In this document: positions 37,116-43,888 of the stretch, piece by piece
Layout: the number at the start of each line of letters is the position of its first letter
How positions within the stretch are numbered: the stretch's first letter is position 1
Assembly: GCA_030648645.1 (NCBI GenBank)
Contig: JAUSHL010000023.1
Coordinates: forward strand, 1 to 44,903
Reading direction: 5' to 3'
DNA: 44,903 nucleotides
DNA from: Candidatus Daviesbacteria bacterium
GTDB lineage: Bacteria > Patescibacteriota > Microgenomatia > Daviesbacterales > UBA10151
Translations under genes and position numbers: made by a program
Notes under the pieces: generated by a model
Database searches by the model: none
Told to the model about the DNA's origin: nothing
What the model saw: only the letters and a program-made list of their open reading frames with translations

Positions 37116-38837
37116 TTAGGAGCGTTGCGCAATCTCATCTCTAATTTTTTTAGTAAACTCTTCCAAGGAGATAGCTCCTAAATCTTTTCCATCGCGGGTT
37201 CTGACAGCAACTTTATTTTCTTTTTCTTCTCTGTCACCAATTATTAACATATATGGAATTTTTTGCAATTGAGCATCTCTAATTTTTCCCTGCATTTTTT
37301 CTCCCCGATCATCCATTTCTGCTCTAATATTTGAGGACTTTAAGTGTTCGAGTACATTTTGTCCATATTCATTATTTCTATCAGTAATGGGTACAATTTG
37401 TACCTGAACTGGGGATAGCCAAGTCGGAAACGCTCCACCAAAATGCTCAATTAGTATTCCTACAAATCTTTCTAATGATCCATAAATTACTCTGTGGATT
37501 ACAATTGGCATTTTTTTCTTACCATCTGCATCTGTATATTCCAACCCAAAGTTTTTTGGAATCTGGAAATCTAATTGGATCGTTCCCATCTGCCATTCTC
37601 TTCCCAAAGCATCTTTCATTAAAATATCAATTTTAGGTCCGTAGAATGCTCCGTCCCCTTCGAGAATAAAGTGTTCTTTCCCACTTTCTTTTAAGATATT
37701 TTTTAATATTTCTTCTGCTTTATTCCAAGTTTCTATATCACCCATGGATTTTTCTGGTCTGGTACCTAACCTAAATGAATATTTTAGATTAAAAATGGAA
37801 TAGAACTTTTCCACTATTTCAAAAATATTTAAGTATTCTTCTTTAATCTGATCTTCTTTTACAAAAATATGGGCATCATCTTGGCTAAATTCTCTAACTC
37901 TGAGCAAACCATTTAAGGTTCCTGATCTTTCATAACGATGTAAAGTATCTGTATCACTTAATCTAAGAGGAAGATCTTTATAAGAGTGTAAATTGGAATC
38001 GTAAACCACCATTGCATTTGGACAGTTCATTGGTTTTACTCCATATTCTTCTCCCTCTTCTGTTTTAGCTATAAACATATTTTCTTTGTAATGTTCCCAA
38101 TGACCGGAAGTCACATAAAGTTCTTTTTTATTCATCAATGGTGATTTAATTTCCTGATATCCACGTTTTTCGTGTTCTTCCCGCCAAAATTTAACTAATT
38201 CATTAATAATTATGGTGCCTTTTGGAAGCCAATATGGCATACCGGGGGATGTTTGATGAAACATAAAAATGCCAAGTTGTGGACCCAATTTTTTATGATC
38301 TCTCTTCTTGGCCTCTTCTAGCATATTTAAATAATCATCTAATTCTTTTTGGGTTGGGAAACAAGTTCCATAAATTCTAGTGAGCATTTTATTTTTTTCG
38401 CTCCCTCTCCAGTAAGCTCCAGCTATTGAAAGTAATTTGAAGGCTTTAATTTCTTTAGCGGGATTTTCTACATGTCCACCTTTACAAAGATCTTCAAATT
38501 CTCCGGTTTTATACGCACGTAGGGCGTCCCCCTGTGTGGCTAGTTCCTCAATAAGTTCTAATTTATAAGGATTATCAGCAAAGATTTTTTTTGCCTCTTC
38601 TAGTGATATTTCTTTTTTCTCAACATCATTCCAGCTTTTAACGATTTCTGCCATTTCTTTTTCAATTTTAGGTAAATCTTCTTCAGAAATAGATTCTGAA
38701 AAATCAAAATCATAATAGAAACCATTTTCAATTACCGGACCAATAGTAGGTTTTGCTTTAGGGTAAAGTTTTATAACAGCAGCAGCCAAGAGATGAGCTG
38801 CACTGTGTCGTAAGTTTTCTAAATTATTTTGTGCCAT
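37116..38837 (-). CDS. thrS: Threonyl-tRNA synthetase without TGS domain
   Basis: 573 aa against about 640. It begins at the editing domain (LRHSAAHLLAAAVIKLYP, the HxxxH site); the N-terminal TGS domain is missing. Editing motifs continue with GEFEDLCKGGHV. The class II core follows: FMFHQTSPGMPYWLPKGTII, MNKKELYVTSGHWEHYKENMF, PMNCPNAM, RVREFSQDDAHIF, and VIHRVIYGSLERFVGILIEHFGGAFPTWLSP. The anticodon domain is complete. Residues about 103-108 (GDALRA) derive from a 17-bp sequence shared with a palindromic element in pheT. Upstream partner of infC. Confidence 0.95.
   Translation of the reverse strand: MAQNNLENLRHSAAHLLAAAVIKLYPKAKPTIGPVIENGFYYDFDFSESISEEDLPKIEKEMAEIVKSWNDVEKKEISLEEAKKIFADNPYKLELIEELATQGDALRAYKTGEFEDLCKGGHVENPAKEIKAFKLLSIAGAYWRGSEKNKMLTRIYGTCFPTQKELDDYLNMLEEAKKRDHKKLGPQLGIFMFHQTSPGMPYWLPKGTIIINELVKFWREEHEKRGYQEIKSPLMNKKELYVTSGHWEHYKENMFIAKTEEGEEYGVKPMNCPNAMVVYDSNLHSYKDLPLRLSDTDTLHRYERSGTLNGLLRVREFSQDDAHIFVKEDQIKEEYLNIFEIVEKFYSIFNLKYSFRLGTRPEKSMGDIETWNKAEEILKNILKESGKEHFILEGDGAFYGPKIDILMKDALGREWQMGTIQLDFQIPKNFGLEYTDADGKKKMPIVIHRVIYGSLERFVGILIEHFGGAFPTWLSPVQVQIVPITDRNNEYGQNVLEHLKSSNIRAEMDDRGEKMQGKIRDAQLQKIPYMLIIGDREEKENKVAVRTRDGKDLGAISLEEFTKKIRDEIAQRS
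38515..38531. repeat. GDALRA-coding repeat fragment in thrS
   Basis: GCACGTAGGGCGTCCCC, identical to the arm of the element inside pheT at 33352-33368, in the same orientation and same reading frame. Confidence 0.85.
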
Positions 38838-38880
38838 AGATGTGGCTTGATTTTACTTCCTCCAGGTCTTATTTGTAAAG

Positions 38881-39093
38881 TTATGGTTGTACTGTAAATT
38901 GTTGGAAAAATTGACCAAGGGCAGAAAAAACTCCCAAACCTTTTAAAATATATCCCACAACTGTTACCACCACTGTGGCTCCAATTACTGACCCAACCCC
39001 CCAAGCCAATCCTCCAAAAAAATTATTTATCATTAGATGTTTTTTACTTAAAATCATATTTGCGGATAAATGTTCTTCAATTTGCGGTGTCAT
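38881..39093 (-). CDS. Small membrane protein, DUF5665-like
   Basis: 70 aa. NNFFGGLAWGVGSVIGATVVVTVVGYILKGLG is a glycine-patterned membrane helix similar to proteins annotated DUF5665, recalled and not searched. Charged N terminus, short C-terminal tail. The promoter TTGACA-18-CATTAT ends 7 nt before the ATG. An overlapping out-of-frame ORF on the same strand is disregarded. Confidence 0.65.
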   Translation of the reverse strand: MTPQIEEHLSANMILSKKHLMINNFFGGLAWGVGSVIGATVVVTVVGYILKGLGVFSALGQFFQQFTVQP

Positions 39094-39100
39094 TACTTCT

Positions 39101-39130
39101 ATAATGCTCAGAACTTGAGGTTGATGTCAA
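39101..39130 (-). promoter_or_regulatory. Promoter of the DUF5665-like gene
   Basis: TTGACA at 39125-39130, 18-nt spacer, CATTAT at 39101-39106, 7 nt to the ATG. Leaderless mRNA predicted. Confidence 0.55.
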
Positions 39131-39196
39131 GAGATGTTAATATTAGTTTGAATTTTGGGCGGTATTAGATAGTTACACGCTGGTCGGAACTATCGC

Positions 39197-39225
39197 AACT
39201 GCCCTGAACGAAGTGAAGGGCAGTT
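39197..39225. repeat. Inverted repeat overlapping the 5' end of tRNA-Val
   Basis: AACTGCCC and GGGCAGTT around CTTCGTTCA-type sequence (TGAACGAAGTGAA). The right arm is the 5' acceptor strand of tRNA-Val; the left arm copies the tRNA's own 3' acceptor strand. Confidence 0.85.
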
Positions 39226-39290
39226 AGCTCAGTTGGTAGAGCGTTTCTTTGACGTAGAAAAGGTCATAGGTTCGAATCCTATACTGCCCA
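39218..39290 (+). tRNA. tRNA-Val (GAC)
   Basis: Acceptor GGGCAGT/ACTGCCC, D arm TAGCTCAGTTGGTAGAGC, anticodon arm TTTCT-TTGACGT-AGAAA with anticodon GAC, T arm ATAGG-TTCGAAT-CCTAT, discriminator A. CCA is not encoded. Confidence 0.96.
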
Positions 39291-39295
39291 CAATA

Positions 39296-40000
39296 TTAAC
39301 CAGTAGCTTTAGAGAAATGACCGAAATTTTCTCCACCTTTAAGCATTTCATCCTTACCCATAGAGAAACCTGTTTTTGTTTTTCCAACTTGGATGGGAGA
39401 TTCTGTTTTTTTGGCTATTTTTGTTTCATCAGTTTCAGTTGCTCTAATCTCTACTAATTCATGAAGAGACAACTTATATCTACTTCCTCCAGTAAAGGAA
39501 GTATTTCTTTTTAATTTTTGATTTGCCTCTTCTACAGAAATTCTTCTACCAAGTAATCTTTCTGCTTCACTGTCAGATTTGTGCATTTCTTGCTGAGCGC
39601 TTGATATTCGGGCATTTTCTATTACTTCCAGAGCTTGTCTTAAAGCTAAACCATCTTCCATTTTTTTCTTCTCTTCCGGTTTTGGCTGTGTTTTAGGTTT
39701 CTCTGAAACAAAGACTTCTTTTGCCAAGCTTTTTAGACTTCCGCCAACTTCTTTAATACCTTCTCCGACTGCTATAGTTGTCCATTTTCCGGCTTCAAAT
39801 AAAGTGGAGGTAACCTGTGTGGGTAGTTTTGAATCAAGATGAAATTCAATTTTTCCAATTGCTGATAGGCAATTTTTTACAATGGATCCTAATTCTGGTT
39901 CTTTTTCTTCAAAAAAGCCGAATGGTCCTCCTATCGGCGTTGGTCGAGTATTTGTTTCCCCTTTATTCGAAATTTGGGTACTATTTTTTGGATCCAGCAT
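39296..40000 (-). CDS. Hypothetical soluble protein (234 aa)
   Basis: Not recognised. Polar, low-complexity ends with a helical middle (SIVKNCLSAIGKIEFHLDSKLPTQVTSTLFEAGKWTTIAVGEGIKEVGGSLKSLAKEVF, DGLALRQALEVIENARISSAQQEMHKSDSEAERLLGRRI). No membrane segment. The ATG at 40000 has AAAGGA 6 nt upstream and is preferred over a GTG 14 codons earlier, which lies at the -10 box. Confidence 0.55.
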   Translation of the reverse strand: MLDPKNSTQISNKGETNTRPTPIGGPFGFFEEKEPELGSIVKNCLSAIGKIEFHLDSKLPTQVTSTLFEAGKWTTIAVGEGIKEVGGSLKSLAKEVFVSEKPKTQPKPEEKKKMEDGLALRQALEVIENARISSAQQEMHKSDSEAERLLGRRISVEEANQKLKRNTSFTGGSRYKLSLHELVEIRATETDETKIAKKTESPIQVGKTKTGFSMGKDEMLKGGENFGHFSKATG

Positions 40001-40042
40001 TTTATCCTTTCGGACAGATGAGCTAGTTCTCTTACGCCTCAC

Positions 40043-40070
40043 AGTGTAGCACTTTTAAGACAGATGTCAA
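40043..40070 (-). promoter_or_regulatory. Promoter of the 234-aa hypothetical at 39296
   Basis: TTGACA at 40065-40070, 16-nt spacer, TACACT at 40043-40048, preceded by TGC. Leaves a normal leader of about 36 nt with a Shine-Dalgarno. Confidence 0.6.
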
Positions 40071-40246
40071 TGAACCTGATTAAAAGTGCCGAGGACGGAA
40101 TTTAGGCTGAGATTAAAAATATCCTTCTGACTCTATCCAAGTCTTTGGTTTGTAAATTATTAAAATTCCATCCCTTTAGATTTTTTTTAGTTATAATACA
40201 AATGCCATGAAAATTGCTTTGTAAAATAGTATATACTAAATTATAA

Positions 40247-41425
40247 ATGAACTTACAAATCGCCTGCCATCAATTATTTTTAGAAAATCGGCGGCATAAA
40301 GGAGACTTTCAGTACACTGTTCCTTCCCCAACCACTTATCCACATCAATGGCTCTGGGATTCGTGCTTTCACGCAATTATTCTTAGCCATTCCAATACCG
40401 AAGATGCCAAAAAAGAAATTTTGTCTCTTTTATCCAAACAATTTACCAATGGTTTAATCCCTCATATGATTTTTTGGAATCCTAATAATCAAAAAAATTC
40501 TAAGTTTTGGGGACAAAACGGTACCAGTTCCATCACCCAACCTCCAATTGTAGCCTACGCAGTTTGGGAAATCTTTAAAAAAGACAAAGATATTAAGTTT
40601 TTAGAAAAAATCTATCCAAATCTATACCACTTTTACCGGTACCTACTTAATGAAAGAGACCCTCATGATAAACACTTAATTGGAATTTTAAACCCTGATG
40701 AATCAGGAGAAGATGATTCTCCCCGCTTTGATGCTCTTTTGGGATTAAAATCTAAACATTCTTTTAAAACCAACTTAAATAAAAGGTTTGAATTGGTTAA
40801 AAAAAATATTGATTGTAAATTTGATGCTCCTTTTTGTATGAGAAACCTTTTTTGGGTCAAAGATGTACCTTTTAATTCTATTATGGCAGAAAATTTAAAA
40901 ATACTTGCCGATATAGCTAAAAAATTGGATTTTGATGATGATGCTAATTATTTCGTAAAACAAAGTGAACATATTATTTGGGCCATGAGAGACTTAATGC
41001 TGGAAGATGGTTTATTTTGGTCAACTTATGGTGAGGACTACAAAAAAATTAAAATTAAAACCTGGGCTATTTTTACTCCCCTTTTTGCCAACATCTTAAC
41101 CCACAAAGAAGCAGAAATATTAGTAGAAAAACATCTGCTTAACTCTAAAGAATTTTGGACTAAATACCCTATACCAACAGTTTCCTTAAAAGAGCGTTCT
41201 TTTTCTGATTTTTTCTGGCGAGGTCCTACCTGGATAGGCGCTAATTGGTTTATTTACAAAGGTTTATTAAATTATGGATTTACAGATGTTGCCAAAGATA
41301 TTAAAAATTCTTCCATACGATTGATAGAAAAATCAGGTTTTAGAGAATATTTTAACTGCCAAACAGGAGAAGGTTTAGGAGCTAAAAATTTTACCTGGGG
41401 TGGATTAGTAGTTGATATGAACTAA
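40247..41425 (+). CDS. GH63/MGH-type glycoside hydrolase
   Basis: 392 aa (alpha/alpha)6-barrel enzyme. TYPHQWLWDSCFHAIILSH is the family's opening motif with the conserved Trp and Asp. FWGQNGTSSITQPPIVAYAVWEIF, LIGILNPDESGEDDSPRFD and FFWRGPTWIGANWFIYKGLLNYGF follow, and FNCQTGEGLGAKNFTWGGLVVDM holds the probable catalytic acid (Glu in QTGEGLGA). Resembles mannosylglycerate hydrolases and GH63 glucosidases. No signal peptide, so it acts on a cytoplasmic sugar or glycoside; the substrate is unknown. TATACT lies 9 nt before the ATG. Confidence 0.82.
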   Translation: MNLQIACHQLFLENRRHKGDFQYTVPSPTTYPHQWLWDSCFHAIILSHSNTEDAKKEILSLLSKQFTNGLIPHMIFWNPNNQKNSKFWGQNGTSSITQPPIVAYAVWEIFKKDKDIKFLEKIYPNLYHFYRYLLNERDPHDKHLIGILNPDESGEDDSPRFDALLGLKSKHSFKTNLNKRFELVKKNIDCKFDAPFCMRNLFWVKDVPFNSIMAENLKILADIAKKLDFDDDANYFVKQSEHIIWAMRDLMLEDGLFWSTYGEDYKKIKIKTWAIFTPLFANILTHKEAEILVEKHLLNSKEFWTKYPIPTVSLKERSFSDFFWRGPTWIGANWFIYKGLLNYGFTDVAKDIKNSSIRLIEKSGFREYFNCQTGEGLGAKNFTWGGLVVDMN

Positions 41426-41517
41426 CAATTGACTATATGTCGGTCAATTTCATCAATCCGTCTAATTGCCTCAACCATAGCCTCTAAATTACCTGGTTCA
41501 ACAACGTCCCCTTGATT
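41422..41517 (-). pseudogene. C-terminal remnant of a family 4 glycosyltransferase
   Basis: The minus-strand frame ends NQGDVVEPGNLEAMVEAIRR followed by IDEIDRH and a stop. GDVVEPGNLEAMVEAI is the typical end of GT4 (glycosyltransferase group 1) proteins. No start or catalytic domain exists upstream, where tRNA-Leu lies. The stop overlaps that of the glycosidase gene by 3 nt. Confidence 0.5.
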
Positions 41518-41560
41518 TTTAGGGTGGCACTGCGTGTTGCCCTGCCTACTCGAGACTATG

Positions 41561-41643
41561 TGCCCGGGAGAGGAGTTGAACCTCCACGCTCTTACGAGTA
41601 ATAGGTCCTAAACCTATCGTGTATACCATTTCACCACCCGGGC
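41561..41643 (-). tRNA. tRNA-Leu (UAG)
   Basis: Acceptor GCCCGGG/CCCGGGC, anticodon arm ATAGG-TTTAGGA-CCTAT with anticodon TAG, long variable arm with CTCGT..GAG pairing, T arm GGAGG-TTCAACT-CCTCT, discriminator A. CCA is not encoded. Confidence 0.95.
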
Positions 41644-41654
41644 ATGAGTGTATT

Positions 41655-42449
41655 TTAACAAATTTTGGAAATTACTGCCTTGTGAGCTTGATTTTCCAAA
41701 GTATCGTCAAGAGGTTCAAGTTTAATCTCTTTGCCATATTTTACTTCCAGAGCTTTTTGTAAAAGCCAATCAACAAGTTTTGGATTTTTAGGTAAAAGTG
41801 ATCCGTGCATATAAGTCCCAATGGCATTTTTGTAAATACAACCTTCAGTCTGATCTTCTCCATTATTGCCAAAACCTTTAATAACTTTTCCAAGTGATGT
41901 TGCCTCATTTTTCAAATAAGTTTTCCCTGAATGGTTTTCAAATCCAACTAAATAGTCATCAGTCTTCAGTATCGCTTCGCTGTCAGCTTTCAGACTTTCT
42001 GACGACTGACGACTGACGACTGACGACTTAACTACAATATTTCCAATCATGCGATCATGACTGGCAATTGTGTAAGCTGGAAATAATCCTACTCCATGTA
42101 ATTTCGGTTTATTGTGTGGTTGATAATATGCCCCTAAAAGTTGATAGCCTCCACAAATTGCTAATAATGGGACTCCCCTCTCTACTTCTGATTTAATAAT
42201 TTTTCCCTTACCACTAGAAACAAGGTCGGAAGCCACGAGCTCTTGTGCCTGATCTTGTCCTCCACCAAAAAAGAAAATATCTACTGCTATCCCACCTGGG
42301 GGGTGGTCTAGCTTGGCACCTAGGGAAATATTGATGACATCGACTTCAATTCCTCTCCACTGGGCTCTTTTTTGCAATGCAATAATATTTCCTGTATCAC
42401 CATAAATATTCATTAAATCCGGATATAAATAACCTATTATTATTTTCAT
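41655..42449 (-). CDS. gatD: Lipid II isoglutaminyl synthase, glutaminase subunit GatD
   Basis: 264 aa. Class I amidotransferase that provides ammonia to MurT for amidating D-Glu in the peptidoglycan stem. Starts IIIGYLYPDLMNIYGDTGNIIAL; the nucleophile is Cys in LLAICGGYQLLG (near residue 95), the His in YMHGSLLPKNP. FENHSGKTYL is typical. Start at 42449 chosen over an upstream in-frame codon because it opens the conserved sequence. Two repeat insertions: residues about 41-53 (HPPGG, CCACCTGG element) and 141-150 (SSVVSRQSS, heptamer array). Lies 3' of murT. Confidence 0.92.
   Translation of the reverse strand: MKIIIGYLYPDLMNIYGDTGNIIALQKRAQWRGIEVDVINISLGAKLDHPPGGIAVDIFFFGGGQDQAQELVASDLVSSGKGKIIKSEVERGVPLLAICGGYQLLGAYYQPHNKPKLHGVGLFPAYTIASHDRMIGNIVVKSSVVSRQSSESLKADSEAILKTDDYLVGFENHSGKTYLKNEATSLGKVIKGFGNNGEDQTEGCIYKNAIGTYMHGSLLPKNPKLVDWLLQKALEVKYGKEIKLEPLDDTLENQAHKAVISKIC
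42001..42028. repeat. Heptanucleotide tandem array (GACGACT)4 inside gatD
   Basis: Four perfect units, encoding VVSRQSS on the minus strand; loss or gain of one unit would frameshift gatD. Confidence 0.95.
42291..42330. repeat. CCACCTGGGGGGTGG element inside gatD
   Basis: Same layout as the intergenic copy at 28517-28556: CCACCTGGGGGGTGG, TAG, GG, CCTAGGGA. Encodes LGAKLDHPPGGI just before DIFFFGGGQDQ. Confidence 0.88.
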
Positions 42450-42517
42450 ATTTCTAGAGTAACTTCTCGTCACCTTGTTCCTCGAAGAATATTATTGTTC
42501 GAGTGATTAGCGAGAAC

Positions 42518-43852
42518 TTACTTATTTTCCTCCCAATAATTATTTTTTAATCCTTGCTTTGTTAAAATGCTTTGTAATTCAAGAAGAGCTGTATAGGTTG
42601 GTAAGATGAAAAGGGAGCCTTTTAAGCCTGTTTGAGCTTCTTTAAAGGCCTTTTCCAGAATGTTTTCGACAATAATTGAATTAGAATCAAAACCAGCATA
42701 TTTGAGTCTCAAAGCGAGATCTTGAGCACGAGTGCCAGAAACTATTATGTCATTCCCGCGAAAGCGGGAATCTAGTTTATTGTGTTCTGGATCCCGCATT
42801 AAGTGCGGGATGACAGGTGGCTTTAAATGCAGAATTTCAAAATTTACATCCCAGATCCAGGAAACGTCGGTTCCGTCAGCAAAATTATCATTTAAAGCCA
42901 ATAGCAATCTATCCTGAGATTTTATTTCCGGAGCCACGGTTTGTAAAACCTGAGTTGCTCCTGCCGGATTTTTGATCAGAAAAATGCAACCGAATTCGAA
43001 CTTTTCTACTCTACCAAAAGCCGGTGAGAAATTTTGTAAAGCTGTTTTCATAGTAGATTCTGGGATTTGTAAATAATCTGCTACAGCATATGATGCTAAA
43101 AAATTATAAACGTTGTAGATCCCCGGAACTGGTAGAGAAAAACTTTCAGAATTAATCTTGAATTCTATTTTATCCAACCCCCGAGGTTGGATATTGGTAG
43201 CCTCAAAATTTAATTTTTCATTTTCTTTTTGGTGAATTATTTTTTCTCCGGAAATTTTGCAATCTTTAACACCAAAAATCCGGATTTTCCCTTTAAAACA
43301 TTTTTTTAATTCCAATAGATTATGATCATCCCCATTGATTAAAATTTCTGTTTTATGATCAATTTTAGTTAAAGTTTGACACCATTTGGAAATTACCGAA
43401 TCTACTTCTCCATACCTATCCAATTGATCTCTAAAAGCATTCAAAAAAACAATCATATTTGGATTTAGTTTTAAGGCTACATTATTAAAAGCAGCTTCAT
43501 CCAATTCCCAGATGGCTAAGTCTAGGTTACAGGTTCTAGGGAACAGGTTACAGTTAGCAATTAGTGTAGAGGCGATGCCACGCTCAAGATTTGAACCTGT
43601 GGAATTCCTGATAATTTTTAGGCCATGTGCAATGGCCACTTGAGCTATCATTCTGGCAGTGGTTGTTTTACCATTTGTGCCTGTGATAATAATTGTCTGA
43701 GGAATTTTGGATGCTAAATCCTTAACTAAATTGGGATAAATTTTTAAAGCATAATATCCGGGAGCAGCTGAACCTCCTCCAATTTTTAGAATTTGTGTGA
43801 TATAGAAAATGATTTTACCCAATAAAATAGCAGCAATTAATTTAATTGACAT
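42518..43852 (-). CDS. murT: Lipid II isoglutaminyl synthase, Mur-ligase subunit MurT
   Basis: 444 aa. Mur ligase-like ATPase that amidates D-Glu with GatD. P-loop TGTNGKTTTARMIAQ near residue 58, STGSNLERGIASTL, WELDEAAFNN and VVFLNAFRDQLDRYGE follow, then VPGIYNVYNFLASYAVADYL. The Cys4 zinc ribbon usual in MurT is not visible: the middle part has only isolated cysteines. Three repeat-derived tracts: a heptamer-like tract (CNLFPRTCNLDLA), TCCAACCCCCGAGGTTGGA (QPRGLD), and a 66-bp palindrome near residue 347 (HLMRDP...LDSRFRGND). Followed by gatD. Confidence 0.93.
   Translation of the reverse strand: MSIKLIAAILLGKIIFYITQILKIGGGSAAPGYYALKIYPNLVKDLASKIPQTIIITGTNGKTTTARMIAQVAIAHGLKIIRNSTGSNLERGIASTLIANCNLFPRTCNLDLAIWELDEAAFNNVALKLNPNMIVFLNAFRDQLDRYGEVDSVISKWCQTLTKIDHKTEILINGDDHNLLELKKCFKGKIRIFGVKDCKISGEKIIHQKENEKLNFEATNIQPRGLDKIEFKINSESFSLPVPGIYNVYNFLASYAVADYLQIPESTMKTALQNFSPAFGRVEKFEFGCIFLIKNPAGATQVLQTVAPEIKSQDRLLLALNDNFADGTDVSWIWDVNFEILHLKPPVIPHLMRDPEHNKLDSRFRGNDIIVSGTRAQDLALRLKYAGFDSNSIIVENILEKAFKEAQTGLKGSLFILPTYTALLELQSILTKQGLKNNYWEENK
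42749..42814. repeat. 66-bp palindromic repeat inside murT
   Basis: GTCATTCCCGCGAAAGCGGGAAT, then a spacer, then ATCCCGCATTAAGTGCGGGAT and GAC. 66 bp is exactly 22 codons, in frame. The core ATTCCC-N8-GGGAAT has the form of the neisserial dRS3 repeat; relation is not implied. Confidence 0.9.
43173..43191. repeat. TCCAACCCCCGAGGTTGGA palindrome inside murT
   Basis: Shares CAACCCCCGAGGTT with the inverted pair in recG at 17441-17484. Encodes IQPRGLD in frame. Confidence 0.85.
43517..43566. repeat. Degenerate heptamer array inside murT
   Basis: Period-7 units GTCTAGG, TTACAGG, TTCTAGG, GAACAGG, TTACAGT, TAGCAAT encode ANCNLFPRTCNLDLA. Similar units (reverse complement) lie in recG. Confidence 0.75.
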
Positions 43853-43888
43853 AAAATTCTTCTATAAAGAATTGTAGCAATTTGAAGC

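Noticed and set aside
38819-39004. 61-aa minus-strand ORF overlapping thrS and the DUF5665-like gene
   Set aside because: It overlaps two better-supported genes in another frame and has no recognisable features.
39233-39457. 74-aa plus-strand ORF starting inside tRNA-Val
   Set aside because: Starts within the tRNA and runs antisense to a gene with a promoter and Shine-Dalgarno.
42749-42814. dRS3-like core as evidence for neisserial transfer
   Set aside because: ATTCCC-N8-GGGAAT palindromes occur in many bacteria and nothing else here is neisserial.
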